A stretch of DNA of 64,000 nt, taken from Echinometra lucunter. Its lineage: Eukaryota > Echinodermata > Echinoidea > Camarodonta > Echinometridae. The stretch is taken from assembly GCA_029962745.1 (NCBI GenBank), contig CM057165.1, positions 5,662,709 through 5,726,708 on the forward strand, in the 5' to 3' direction. Below, in pieces: positions 27,868 to 40,098 of this stretch; position 1 is the stretch's first letter, and each line of letters opens with the position of its first letter. A program made the translations under genes and the position numbers. The notes beneath the pieces were generated by a model that made no database searches, was not told where the DNA came from, and was given only the letters and a program-made list of their open reading frames with translations.

Positions 27868-30800
27868 CTAAAAATGAAGATTGCATGCAGTGATAACCAT
27901 TACAATATGTAAATTTGCTTAACTTGAATTGAAGCATTGTAAAAGTGAAAGCTATAGAAAAGCATGAGGCAAATTAAGCATTTTTGTTTTTACAAATGTT
28001 TATTCTTTTCTCTCAAAATAAGTTTACAAATGACATTTAAACATCCCATACAAAATTCCAAATCAATTTTAACATGAATAAAACTAAAAGTAGACTGTCA
28101 CATTTCATCCATAATTACAAATAAGTTTTCAGATAAACGTAATTGCAATCAAATACAGTTCACAGTTTTTTTTATACAAAATTGTGATAGATAACTAATG
28201 TATTCCAAATGAAATTTCACAATTCATACCTTGCCATATGGAACAGAAGGCCTATTAAAAAAACCCCGTATACAACTTATGCGAGGAATATAGGTGTATT
28301 CCGATACCCGGGGCTGAAATATGGTTTGTCTGTTGTGCTTTAATAATGACTAGTTGCATATATAATTTATTCTTATCCAAGTAAGGATGTCCACATCAGA
28401 TGCACATGCATGTACTTCTCTTCCACCGGGCCCTGCAATAATCACTTTTCGAGTAAAACGCGATTAAAATTTTGTGTCTGTTTTTCAACTGCTCATTGCC
28501 ATTTGTTATGAAGTTAAGCTGTATGATTCAAGCACAGATAGAAAGCCAAGTATCTACTCTCGCCTTCCATGTAGAATCGTACTCAAACTAAATTCAAATC
28601 TTAACACAGTAAAGCTTCAAACGCAGGTGTCGTTATGTATAAATGTTGCTTCAGCTTAAGAAGAATCCACGAAGTGGCACTTCGTGTAGAAAGCAAGTAC
28701 GATTTTGCGCACCCAAAACATTTCACGAACCGCCACAAGCGCTCGTGTCGCGCTGTGACGAACCGCACAAGCGCGCACGCCGTTGAGTTTTTCTCATAGG
28801 TTTTTCTGTATAGACCAATTTCACAACGCAAGAGGGCAGCAGACTGTTCGACACAGTTCGACATACTGCGGTGGGCGCTCCAACTTTTATAGTACACAAG
28901 TCAATAGCGCGTTATGTACATTCGTTCGATCTTTGTCTATTTTGACCAGTATATGCAGATTTATTTTAATATTTGCAATGAGAAATTATCAGGGAAGTTC
29001 AGGTCGCAGCTGTGCGGTGCTCAAATGCCACAAGAATTAGAGAAAGTTTAAAAATTGGAAGCTAACTTAGTGCGAAATTCACTCGCTTTTTACTCACGAA
29101 GCCTGTTTGTGTGAGAAGCCGTACTCCCTACACATGTTTCCGTAAGCAATGTGAAGGAATTCGTCGCCGGTGGGTAAAAACATCAACAGAAAGGACTTTG
29201 AAGTCAAGAAACATTATCATTATGAACTTTGGCGTAAAATTTAATGTGTGAAAACATGACTTTGTAAACAGGGTAAGATTTAGGGCTCCCGTTTACTACG
29301 GCTTCTATGCTGCAATCGAACTTTTACTGACAAAGCTAAGTTGAAAAACCATCGAAAGTACAAAAATACATCATACCTTCATCCGTGAGATATACCATTG
29401 TCTTACCTCATCTACCCATGTATCCATACTTTATTTTATTGATCTAGAATAAAGTAAATGGAACAATATCGGGGTATATCTCATGTCTTACATTTATTTT
29501 GTACACAGAGCCAATCGCGGTCAGCGCGCTTGCCCACCGCAGCAATGGCGTCGCCGATAGAGGGCCAAATACATAAACCGGAGGTGAAATTGGTCTATAG
29601 AACTCAATGGCGCGTAACGGCGCGCACCCTTGTGACGGTTCGCGCGTTTCCGTTTTGCACCATAGCCTATAGGCAGTTTTTCGATTAATTGCAGCAAACG
29701 TGCAGGTTTCAAAGTCTAGGTTTCGTTTCAGCGATATCTAGAGCTAGAGATATCTCCTATACGGCTATACCTCGTACAGCGGCGCACGTGGCGATCGTGT
29801 ACGTGTACAGAGAGAATAGATGAAAGAAAAAGCAAAGAAATACAGGGCAAGAAGGAAAAGGGGCCTTCAAGGAAGGCGAAGAAACAGACGAAAGGATTGT
29901 TCAAAGAAATGTAAAAGAAAAATTGATCCTTAGGCCTAGAAGTCCATGAAGAAAAGGGAAAGTTATAGATAAAAGAAAAAAAAACACGAAGAAATACAAT
30001 GAATTCTGTATCCTCTGTTCTTTCTTCATGTATTTCTTTCTTCTTCCTCTCATCTATCCTCCCGGTCTATCCTCTCCCATGTCCATATATATATGTTTCT
30101 ATTTGTTCTTCCTTCCATCTGGTCTGTTTCTCTCTCCTTATATATTTCATTATTTTTTCTCCTTTAGATAAAATCAGGCTGAGCAATAGAGAAATATATT
30201 ATAACTCTATGGGCTTAGCTCGTTCGCGCATATTATTACAATGTATTATGTGCAGGCAGTGGATATCTTGGCTGTCGTCTAGCTACGTGTACTGCTCTGA
30301 GGACTTTGACTCTTTCACCAGAGCACTTGTACGATTTTTTTTTCGCGAAAATGCCTAGGCAACGGTGTAAAACGGAAACGCTCTGCCGGTTCGTGGATAT
30401 TTTTAATGAAGATTTTCAGGCTTGTGTCATTTTAGCACTTTAATCATCTCTTAAATTAGAGAGAATTGTGTTCTAAAAATTTCGTGAAATGAAAGACCAT
30501 GGCCAGAGAATGATAAAACTGAAAAAACTCAAATTTGACTTTGGACGCAATTTTTGGGGTTTGTGCCACTTCGCGAATTCAGCGACGAATTATTATTATA
30601 CCAGCATTGCAAGGTATTCCAAGTATATTCAACCCTGGGTTGAGAAGGACAGAGGTGTGTGAGGGGCGGAGGGGGGGGGGGGGGCACCTTGTCAAAGTTT
30701 GTAAACACCCTTTTGCACCTAAGAAGGATCAAACCCGGGGTCTCTCGTATGAGAGCCAAGAGACTTGAACAATAATCATACACTGATATGACACGGTGCT

Positions 30801-31508
30801 CACATAATTAAGGGCACTAACCTCGGTGGTGGATCAAGGGGGCGAACCAGCCGCTCCCCCCTTCTTGAGGAGCTTTTCATCTTTCCTTTTTTTATTGCTT
30901 GTCGGGAAATTTTTCGGGTAAATAGCCGAGGACCTTTATTTTTATTAAGTTTTTTTTTTCTCCTTTGCTTGTCATCGAAATTAGCTCGGGTGCCTGCGCA
31001 GACTTTGGCCCCCCTCCCTTAAAAAAAGTCCTGGATCCGCCGCTGATCCTCAGTTATGGTTAGCGTTTCCTTTTCTTGTATCTTGCGTTCTTACTATATG
31101 TTCTTACCTTCTCACTCTCTCTACATCAGGATCATCAAAGATAGGCCTAGTTTTGTTATCTTTCATTCCGTGGACCTTGCAATCTTCAGGGTTGGAAAAG
31201 ACCTTGAAAGAAGAACACATGAGATAATCTCCAGACCTATCACGCTAATTCCCTAGACTTGTATCAGGGTCAAATCCAAAATTCGATTAAAAATCTTAGT
31301 CTAAAGGATTTAGAAATCAAGCTTATTGTTTATTAGTTCTTAATCTAATTCTGGATTTGCCCCTAGAAAATCACAATCTAGATTAATTTCTTATTAAAGA
31401 AATTTAAAATGAAAGGAAATAAATCATTTTGGGGGAGTCACAGGGCTAGCAAAGGTTCAGTATATAGAGTGATCAATAGCGCAAATTAAATGTCTCCCCA
31501 CCCACCCA

Positions 31509-31553
<45 letters not shown>

Positions 31554-32451
31554 CTTAACCCTGGAAATGTTTGACAATTTTTTCTAAGAGAGCGAGGGTT
31601 GGGGAAAATAACGGAGATAAACAAGTTTTGAGTTTTACGTTTTCAAAAAAAGGAAAAACAAAATGAAAAGCAAAGATTTTAATTAAAATTTGTCTTTCTT
31701 ACTGGGGGGGGGGGGGGGGGGGTAAGGGTCGCTTGAACCCCAAACTCATCACTCTTATTTCCGCAGTGTCAAATTTGACTCGGAATTGAGTCAGCTGGGA
31801 GTCAACTCTATTCCGAGTCAAATTTGACACCGCAGAAATAAGAGTGCATAACCCCCTATTTTAACGACCCTGGAAATATGTTTTGAATACATGTATCAAA
31901 GTCTACATGAAAAAAAAACGTCCCTTACTACATGTACAAAATGAAACATTGTTGGAGCCAAAGTTTACACTGACGCAGGGATAATGAATAATTATGTAGG
32001 GTATTGGCAGTATATAGCGCTGTAACCGTTAGAGAGCCCTTCCCGCTCAATCTTTTTTCTTTAATCTTCCAAAGTTCCAAGGCACCGTTTCATGAAAGTT
32101 GTCAGCACCGACAAGTTGTCATTCTCTGACAATTACCATAGCAACAGTCAGTGACCAGTGCTTCTCAGCCAATCAAAACCAAGGATTTTATTGAAATTGT
32201 CAGGGAATGACAACTTTTCAGTGCCGACACTTTTATGAAACGGTGCCTGGTGCCTATGCGTCAATAAAACCATCTTGCTTTAACTGATAATAACTATAAG
32301 TGTGAAAGTCGGACATGATAAATTATTGTCCACTTGCCTTCCTAGTCAATCTGTAGTATGCTGTTACGACTGACATCAGAACCATTTTAAGTATAACGAT
32401 GGACGCGTAGGTGACAAAGTATCCGAATTCTTCGCTTTCGAAAGCAGCCAT
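27621..32451 (-). CDS. MGST1: Microsomal glutathione S-transferase 1, paralogue A (3 exons, 151 aa)
   Basis: Coding exons are 32451-32338, 31202-31108 and 27867-27621. It is a MAPEG-family membrane glutathione transferase/peroxidase. The N-terminal helix reads YFVTYASIVILKM and ends YYRLTRK. The loop exon begins VFSNPEDC, keeping the cysteine (residue 46) that corresponds to the reactive Cys49 of mammals. PDVERVRR follows, then CHRNDLENIVPF, the HYRAFVIARVLHT helix and QPARGLCF with Arg126. The exon lengths and phases equal those of paralogue B apart from two codons in exon 2 and one in exon 3. Intron 1 again starts with GC. The start context is AAAATGG. No frameshift or stop interrupts the frame. 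Introns contain hAT-like and foldback repeats and poly-G tracts. Confidence 0.94.
28660..29700. mobile_element. Divergent long inverted repeat, probable foldback transposon remnant
   Basis: Segments at about 28740-28895 and 29480-29665 match in opposite orientation, with shared blocks TATAGACCAATTTCAC, CTGCGGTGGGC, GAACCG, CACAAG and CGCCGTT. The region is GC-rich and CpG-rich compared with its surroundings. The boundaries are unclear. It lies in MGST1-A intron 2. Confidence 0.55.
30590..30790. repeat. tRNA-like SINE remnant with poly-G tract
   Basis: On the minus strand, CCCGGGTTTGATCC resembles a tRNA B box, preceded by GGCTCTCATACGAGAGA. A poly-G tract lies near 30671-30683. The family is not identified. 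Confidence 0.35.
30830..31045. mobile_element. hAT-like MITE remnant
   Basis: The left end CGGTGGTGGATCAAGGGGGC and the right end, reverse-complemented, CAGCGGCGGATCCAGGAC are imperfect inverted repeats of a common hAT end type. No target duplication is visible. The right end lies about 60 bp from MGST1-A exon 2. Confidence 0.45.
31108..31202 (-). CDS. MGST1: MGST1 paralogue A exon 2
   Basis: It encodes VFSNPEDCKVHGMKDNKTRP, then IFDDPDVERVR, after the acceptor TTCTTTCAAG, and ends in phase 2 at GTAAGA. It is two codons longer than the exon in paralogue B. Confidence 0.94.
31501..31552. repeat. (CCCA)/(GCAC)/(CA) microsatellite
   Basis: A compound simple repeat of CCCA, GCAC and CA units in MGST1-A intron 1. 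No gene is present. Confidence 0.95.
31750..31846. mobile_element. Near-perfect palindromic MITE (97 bp)
   Basis: The ends CACTCTTATTTCCGCAGTGT and, from the right, CACTCTTATTTCTGCGGTGT lead into arms TCAAATTTGACTCGGAAT that pair almost fully across the element. It lies in MGST1-A intron 1. Confidence 0.8.
32081..32247. mobile_element. Short inverted-repeat element, GGCACCGTTTCATGAAAG family
   Basis: The left end GGCACCGTTTCATGAAAGTT and the right end, reverse-complemented, GGCACCGTTTCATAAAAGTG are near-identical. They are followed by GTCAG, CCGACAAGTTGTCATT-like arms. It lies in MGST1-A intron 1. Confidence 0.8.
32338..32451 (-). CDS. MGST1: MGST1 paralogue A exon 1 (start codon)
   Basis: It encodes MAAFESEEFGYFVTYASIVI and continues to YYRLTRK. 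It is exactly 114 nt and is followed by AAG|GCAAGT, a strong GC-type donor. Confidence 0.92.
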
Positions 32452-33265
32452 TTTGCAGCTCAGACTTGTAGACACTAGATTTTGAGTATAATGAATCTAT
32501 TTTAGGCGCTGAGATTTAAGGACGACAGGTCCTCTTTACAACAAAGGCAATACTGTTGACAAACTCAATGGAAATATTTTCATGGTGTATTACGACGGGA
32601 TAAAGCAGCCACAAGGTGGTTCGCACGTTCACAGACAGAAACAAGTATAATATCGATTTCGCAGTGTCCTTGGACTTCAAGTACCTGGTCTAGGAAATAA
32701 TTTACCAAAACAGTGGCGGATTAAGGTGTCGCCAATTCAAGAGGAGTGACGGCACATATTATAACACAAGTCTGGTAATAAAAAGAAACTGAAGAAACGA
32801 AATGAAATGAAAACAGTTTTTCACATTTTCTAGGAGCAATATTAATGAAAAGGGAAAAATGGCTTCAACATATTAACATATATTCGTGCTTATTCTGTTA
32901 TTTTGGGCCTATTTTATTTATGCAGGACTGATTTGACGGGGGGGGGGGCGGAGGGTATACCCCCGTACAAGTAGGCTATCGTTTGTTTATAGAAGACTAG
33001 GTAATTGTTTACGCCGAGTGGGTCAAAGTACGTACTACTACACGAAAGGAAACAAACTTTGATTGAAAAAAAAAATGAATGCATACACTCGAAATTTCTT
33101 AGACTTAAAAAATGACAACTCCGGATCGATTAAAAATCTTAATTTGATATATTCAGAAATCATTCTCATTGATTGTAATTTCTTACCCTAATTTTGTAGT
33201 TGTCCCTAATTGCAGTCGAATTAGATTAATTTCTAATCTGAGAAATTTAGAGTGTAGATGTGTGA

Positions 33266-33322
<57 letters not shown>

Positions 33323-33763
33323 GGAGAATTATGTTCGGTTCAAAATACCCTTTAATATAAGTACAATGTACAATGACATTGCACTTTTTACACACCCGTG
33401 CTTCAAACTGAAACCTACCCCGATCCTACGATACTGCATTACATTAAACAAAAAAAGTTTATCGATACTGCGAGACATTATCATCGGTTTTGCATCCCCC
33501 CCCCCTCCCCGAAAAGGGGAAGGAGGCATTAAGAGCTAAAGTTGATTACTGTGGATATCATAGGTTCACCGTTACAAATATTTCTCGCAATCGGTGTCCA
33601 AGAAGAAATTGCAGCGGTTGTTGAAACTAATTAATCCCCGTTCGTAATGGATATCGTTTCATCTACACAGGGTAGCCACATTACTCATGATAGTCATGAA
33701 CATGCATGTATATCACGAGACCCACACGAGATAGATAGCAGGCCAAACGAAAGATAGCCCCGA

Positions 33764-34015
33764 AAATGGCCGTACGCAGCGGGGGAGGCGGAGGCAGTTG
33801 CCCCTCCCCCCACAATTTTCAAGACTTACATTTTTTACTGAAAATTTTCCGAATTCCACCAAAAGTGTGCACTAGATCCTTCAATTTAAATTTTAAAAAT
33901 GGAAAAGCACCCTCGTGACTGGCATTGTTGCTTCGCTCCCTTGTTTTCGTGTTTCTTCGAACATTTTAGGTATTCTTGCCCCCCCCCCCCCAAAAAAAAA
34001 TTCTGCGTATAGCCC
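33764..34015. mobile_element. GGCCGTACGCAG-family MITE
   Basis: The left end GGCCGTACGCAGCGGGGG and the right end, reverse-complemented, GGCTATACGCAGAATT match imperfectly. A poly-C run lies just inside the right end. It contains CGCTCCCTTG like the remnant at 12484-12652. Confidence 0.5.
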
Positions 34016-34382
34016 TGCCCCTGAACGGCAAAGAATCATTCGGTTTCGACCAGGGTGTGACCAGGCAGTGGCATATATCGGGGGGGGGGGGCAACGGGGC
34101 ACAAGCCCGGATGCCACTTTATGGGGTGCAAAAAAGCAATCGATAATGTACTAACTGTAAGCTGACAGGGCCATTGTGGAAAGCAGTTCATAGGTACCAT
34201 GATACTTAAAACAAAAAAACAAACAAAACAATCCCCCCCCCCAAAAAAAAAACCCAAACAAACTTGTGATACCACTACAATGATGACTTTACAGAAATGT
34301 AATATTGAAAAGAAAAGAACATCAGAATAGATCTTCTTCGACACAAAGAAAATAATTTTTCTTGTATTTTTTTCTTTTTGTT

Positions 34383-34458
34383 AGCGCCATGAGCACCGAA
34401 AGGCGGACCTGTGCGCTAAACAAGCAGCCACTATTATCATCATTATTATTATTATCAT
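34383..34458 (+). repeat. Dispersed retroelement 3' tail ending in an ATT microsatellite
   Basis: It contains TAGCGCCATGAGCACCGAA, TGTGCGCTAAACAAG and a terminal ATTATT run. This is the usual look of SINE/LINE 3' ends in marine invertebrates. The family is not identified. Confidence 0.4.
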
Positions 34459-35325
34459 GTAATTCTTTAGGACTGGAAGTCTGAATCTCAATGAAAATCT
34501 CTCAAAGACAGCATCATCATTTCAAGGCCCTTTTTATTGTACATTGAATAGATTGCAGGTACCCATATTAGGCAAGCACGACAGACCACACAGTACATTG
34601 CAAAAAAAAAAGAAAATACAAACAAACACCATTAGGTCGATAATATGCGACAGCCATAAACACACAAAAAATCATAAAACAATATTGCATAAGGAAATGT
34701 ACATGTTAAATCATACTTCTGACATTTGTATACTCCATCCCACTTTTGTCCAAAGAATCAAAGCTCTTTCTCTTGGTAAAAAGAGGTGATAAAACATAAT
34801 ATTGTTTACAAACTCTTTAAAAAAATGAAATAAAGAAAGAGTGCTGTGACCTTCCAAAAGATACTCTGTTCCAAAAGTTTTGGATATTTGGGTTCGTTTC
34901 CATATAGGAACAATACTGTACACATTAGCATGCCCTAATTATAAAGTACATATAATTGGTCACAAATTTCAATGAAAGAAAATTAACAAATGAAGTAAAA
35001 AAAATATAATGAAAATAATAAACTTAAATTACAACAAAAATTACCTGCAAATATCATTTCTTTAATTTATGCTGAACACAAAATCTTGATTTTTTTTTTT
35101 TTTTCAGAACAGAAAATCGAAAGTCCTAGCCCATATTTAATATTACCACTTATGGTGTACAAGACCTGCACATTATATATCTATACATTTATAAAGTTTG
35201 AATACAATCTAAAATGTAGTTTGAACTTCAAGGCCTATACTAGTATAATTCAATAGCCAGGTTAATACTTAACTCTCATTTCTCTGTGGTAAACGCTATG
35301 GTCTGATAGGCTGTTTTTACGGGTG

Positions 35326-35722
35326 ATGTTCGTTATTCCGAAGGTTTGTTATTCCAAAACACACAAATTCTTTATACCGAGATGTTCATTAGTCCAAAAA
35401 TGAAAAAGGGTTTGTTAATCCGACCGTTTGTGGCATTATTCTCAAGGTTCATTATTCCGAAGGTTCGTTAGTCCATAAATATGGTTCGTTATTCAGAGGG
35501 CTCGTTAATCCGAAAATGAAATAAGGTTTGTTATTCCGAAAGTTCGATGGTCTGAAAATGAAAAAAGGTTCGTTAGTCTGAAAATAACTATCGAACTAGC
35601 GAACCGTATTTCATTTTCGGAATAACTAACCTTGTTTCATTTTCGGACTAACAACCTTCGGAAGAACAAACTTTTGGAATAACGAGCCTTCTAAATAAAC
35701 GAACCTTCGGAATAACGAACTA
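35326..35722. mobile_element. TTCGTTATTCCGAA foldback element, copy 2
   Basis: It starts GTGATGTTCGTTATTCCGAA and ends GAACCTTCGGAATAACGAAC. Between them are many GGTTCGTTAxTCCGAAAATG blocks, which switch orientation near the middle. Confidence 0.85.
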
Positions 35723-36067
35723 TAACCATTTTTTACACTGTTCTCATATACAGGCTGGTTTAAACCCTGGATTTAAATTCAGTTGAGTGTTAAGTTAAGC
35801 TAGCTATCAAAATATGGGCCCAAGAGATCAAAATATGAATAAAAATACATTATGACAAAGTCAGCTCAAGGTGATGGAATGTATATTATTTATCAAAGAA
35901 ATATTTCTATAAAATCCAGAAGAAATCCTGTGTATGATTTCATAACATAAGAAATAAAATACAAAGACAAATGACATGTACATGAAGATGAAAGTCTGTG
36001 CGACACAACATTTAGAGGGCGCCATTCAGAATTACAAGCATGGATAGACAAGGCATGTTACCAATTG

Positions 36068-36336
36068 AGCTTTACGGAACTGAAGGTCCATTACTCCGAA
36101 AATAAATTAGGTTCGCTATTCCGAAGATTTGTTAATCCCAAAATGAAATAAGGTTTGTTATTCCGAAGGTTAGATAGTCCGAAAATGAAATAAGTTCGTT
36201 AGTCCGAAAGTAACTCACAAACTAACGAACCTTATTGCATTTCCAGACTAATGAACCTTCGGAATAACGAACCTTCGGACTAACGAACCTTCGTAATAAA
36301 CAAACCTTTGCAATAACGAACCTTCAGAATAATGAA
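36068..36336. mobile_element. TTCGTTATTCCGAA foldback element, copy 3
   Basis: It is shorter and more degenerate than copies 1 and 2. Repeated GTTCGTTAGTCCGAAA-type blocks change to the inverted orientation near 36220 and end at GAACCTTCAGAATAATGAAG. Confidence 0.8.
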
Positions 36337-37611
36337 GTGTAACCAACATGCAGTTTCCCTGTTTCTGAAAGCCAGAAGATTGCCAATGTAGACCGAATTT
36401 TTGTTTTGTTCGTTTGTACATACACTCAAGCTAGCAAAATGCTCGTCAGATGGCATATTGTTGTTGTTGTTTGTAAGGGTATGGTCTGTCAATCTTCATG
36501 ATCAAAATGGTGGCGAGGAATCCCCCTGTCCATAATTTCTGAATAACACCCTTTAAATGTTGTGTTGCACAGACTGTAATGGGTGTTCTCAACATTTCAG
36601 TATAGTACATTTATATACACATCTTTTACAGTCAAATACTGCTGCACTGGTAATTCTACATATCATACAGAAAATTACTACAGAGACAGCATATGAAAAA
36701 CAGTAGATCAAAATTCATAGAGAAAAGTTTTTTTTTTTGTGCTCTAATAAAGATTTGAAAGATAATGAAATGAAGTTATGTTAAGGAAAGCATCAACAGA
36801 TCAGAGTAAATACAAATTTCTGCAAAATAATACATGTAGGAATATGTGAAATAAAAATAACCCAAATATATAGGAGAATGTGTCATTTTTAAAAGTGGAC
36901 AGTGAACAATAATCTCATGTTGTTAACCAACTCTTAACGAGAGCTGAAATCAGTATAATCGTATAATATCATTTTTAAAAGAATGATTTTGGCAAAAAAA
37001 GAAGATAACTTTATCAATTAAATGTAATGGATTAAAGCCGATAATGCTAGATAATAAATGCTGTTTTCATGGATAAATAATTCATGAAAGTATAGTTGCT
37101 CTTTGTGAATTTTTGCCTAAAATAATCTCTTCATATTTCATTCAAAATTGGAAAATTTACATTTTAAAAACCTAACAATATCTATATATACACACAATAA
37201 TATGTGTGAATAAAAAGTTTGAAAACAAAATGTCACAAAAACTGTAAAAGATAAAAATAATACTTTGGAAATGAGACATGAACAATTCTAATACATGTAC
37301 CGGTATCCAAATGAAATAAACCATAACAACTTAAGAGAGGTACATTAAAAATATCAAGGTGGCTTTTTACTTCTGAATAATACAAGACCGATGAAATGCT
37401 GTACATAAAGATGAATGAGGATTCAAAAGAAAAAAAAGAACAAGAATGAATGAAATTAACATTTCTACAGCTGCAAAATCAATAATTGGCAAATTCTTCT
37501 TTGATCCCATATGGCTTCTGAATTTTACAAAGACCTGCATGCATCAATTGATTCTCTATACACTGTACATGTTTGTATTTTCATCTCGTGGCTTGTTCAG
37601 ATATGCAATGG

Positions 37612-38005
37612 TTAACCCACAGCAGTACAGTGTCTTCTTTTAGTGATATTTTCGCATTATCTTTTGATCCAAAGGGCTAGAAATATCGCATTATATGTAA
37701 GCAGAACGATCTCAAATCACAGAGAAGTTTTAGCCTACTATACAAGTAAGAACAATTTGATTGCAGCTAATCGTTAGGCTCTCTAAATTGTCAAAGCAAT
37801 GTAAAATACTAAACTATTTTCATGTGGACACTGGCAATTTTCCGTTAAGCTTCAGAATGTTCATTCACTCTGGTTCATGTTATATAACTTTTTTTTTTTT
37901 TTTCAAAATATCTAGGAGTAGGAAATAAAAATGATTTTTGCCGATTTGAGGATGAAAGCTGATAAAATCATAAGCCTTACAAAAATTCTGACTGCTATGG
38001 GTTAA
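37612..38005. mobile_element. TTAA-type MITE, copy 3 (divergent)
   Basis: It is flanked by TTAA at 37612-37615 and 38002-38005, with ends CCCACAGCAG and CTGCTATGGG in the inverted orientation of the family. It shares GCATTATCTTTTGATCCAAAG, GTAAGCAGAAC and GGATGAAAGCTGATAAAAT-like blocks with copy 2. Confidence 0.65.
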
Positions 38006-38840
38006 AACAACTGCAGTGACTCTTTTTGAACTAAATGAGGATATTACTACGATACACTTCTGTATCTTATTACGATACACAAGTGTGTCATGCAGTATGC
38101 TTTAACAAAAATGATATTTTTTTCTTTTTATAGCAGTATACTGCTTCATATAAGAAACAAGCTTTCGCATAATCACACTTTTAATGTACAAAATTACAAA
38201 AAAATCTACAAAATATGTATAAAAATGCTTTACAAACTATGCCTCTATACCAGTATTTGTTCTTTGATATGTTATAAATAAAAATCGCAATCAAAAATTT
38301 GTTCTATGGTATTTTTGTTGTTGTTTCCATGCCACTCCAGCACCCTATGATAAGTCACTATTATATACATGATACTTAGTAATGATATTAAAATTGTTAT
38401 TTCATTGATTACCTAGTACATTTTGTAAAAACTCTCGCTACTACTCAAGCTTAGTATTAACAAATAAACAAAAGCAAAAGTCAGATTTCAGTCATAGGAA
38501 TGCTACTTGTCTGTCCAAGATGTGTTCTGTTGGCAAATATTTTGTTCTTGAAATAATACCCGGTATTTTGGAATGGAAGGTGGGTGTGTTGTTCTGAAAA
38601 GTGCATTAATTCACTGAAGTAATAGATCAATTTACTTATTTTTCTAGTCATATAAATAATGCTGAATACAAAAAGTAGTTATCCCATTCAAGAGCTTTTA
38701 AGAATGGTTAAATGGAGATAGCTTTTAATGCTTGATAATGCTTGAATCACATCATTAAAGTCTAAAAGGACAATAAAAATGAAAGCACCACTTATGAAGA
38801 TATGGTAAATGAAGTGTATATATATATATATATATATATA

Positions 38841-39072
38841 TAGTATCCAACAGAAGTGAGTACACCCGTGAGGGTGTGCTTAACTTTTGTTGCCACAAAT
38901 TTAAACAAAATCCATCAGCTATTACATTATTGTTATGGAAAAGATAATTCCTATCAATACACCAGTCACAGAATTTTGTTCTTCTCTATCATAATTGTAA
39001 TACATTTATGTAAGAATTTACATTTGAATTTTAACATTTTGTAAAGGGTGTACTCACTTCTGTTGGATACTG
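38841..39072. mobile_element. Tc1/mariner-type MITE
   Basis: The inverted ends AGTATCCAACAGAAGTGAGT at both termini continue into ACACCC. TA flanks both sides (38839-38840 within a TA microsatellite, 39073-39074). Only 232 bp remain, with no transposase. Confidence 0.85.
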
Positions 39073-39398
39073 TACTTGATGGTCAAGAATGCTATAAAAG
39101 TATTTAAAGGTTAGAAAAGTATAAACTCTTGATGTCTGTTTGTGATGTAATATAATAAAGATAGGCAGTACATGAACTTCATAACTGCCATTCCCTATAA
39201 AATGCTGTATAAAAATGCCACTCACATTTAAAAAGAATTTTGTTTCATATAAAATATATTTGAATCGGGTGCTTCTAAAAAGTGGATTGAAAACATGTAT
39301 TTCTATATTTAAATAGAATATAGAAAATATATGAGGTATATTCATTCATAGCAATTTATTCATGAGCAAAGATAGTCTGGTATCTGTGCTTATTACTA

Positions 39399-40098
39399 CA
39401 GGGAAATCTCGACATAACGAGGTCGGCTATAACGAGGTAACGGCTATAACAAGGGTTTTGTCACGGTCCCAAATTTACTTACGTGTAAGTCTATGGCTGC
39501 ATGAACCTGTTATAACGAGATCGGCTATAACGAGATATTGGATATAATGAGCGAAATCTTGAGCCTCTAAAACAAAGAAAAACATTGATAATCATTCCCG
39601 TTATAACGAGCAAGCAAATTTCACTGCAGCTTAATCAACAAATATCATTCAGTAGAGAAAACGGCACCGCCGATGGCACACACAAATCCCAGCTGGCTCA
39701 GCTGGCGATCTATTCATGCAGATTGCGTGTTTTTATTTGTATCATAGTACAGAGCGCAACTTTTTTTTTTCATACCTCAGCACAGGCAACCTCGATGGTA
39801 TGACGGACTTTCTTGTCATCGGTAATTTTGGCGTCTGAAATTAGTACATGTACTTTAAACACATTTTCCCGATATTATCCAGAAGATTATTAGCTAGATC
39901 AGAGGTTGAAATTATTATCAATGCCTCTGTAGCTGAAAAATGAGTTCATAAAGAGAGGCAACAGACTTCTGTACATTCATGTACGTACATGTAGTCCCAT
40001 ACGTCCCTTTTTTGTGTTTGTTCTGATATAACGAGGTAACAGCTATAACGAGGAAAACCCTTGGGTCCCGACGACCTCGTCATACCGAGTTTTCCCTG
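39399..40098. mobile_element. Pogo/Tigger-like TA-flanked element (700 bp)
   Basis: The ends CAGGGAAATCTCGACATAAC and, from the right, CAGGGAAAACTCGGTATGAC are inverted repeats, flanked by TA at 39397-39398 and 40099-40100. Subterminal CTATAACGAGGT repeats are present at both ends. CTCG-TATAACGA ends are typical of pogo-type mariner relatives. No transposase frame is seen. Confidence 0.8.

Noticed and set aside
27634..27937. Minus-strand Arg/Ser-rich frames over MGST1-A exon 3
   Set aside because: These are the wrong frames. The frame reading HRNDLENIVPF matches MGST1 and splices correctly.
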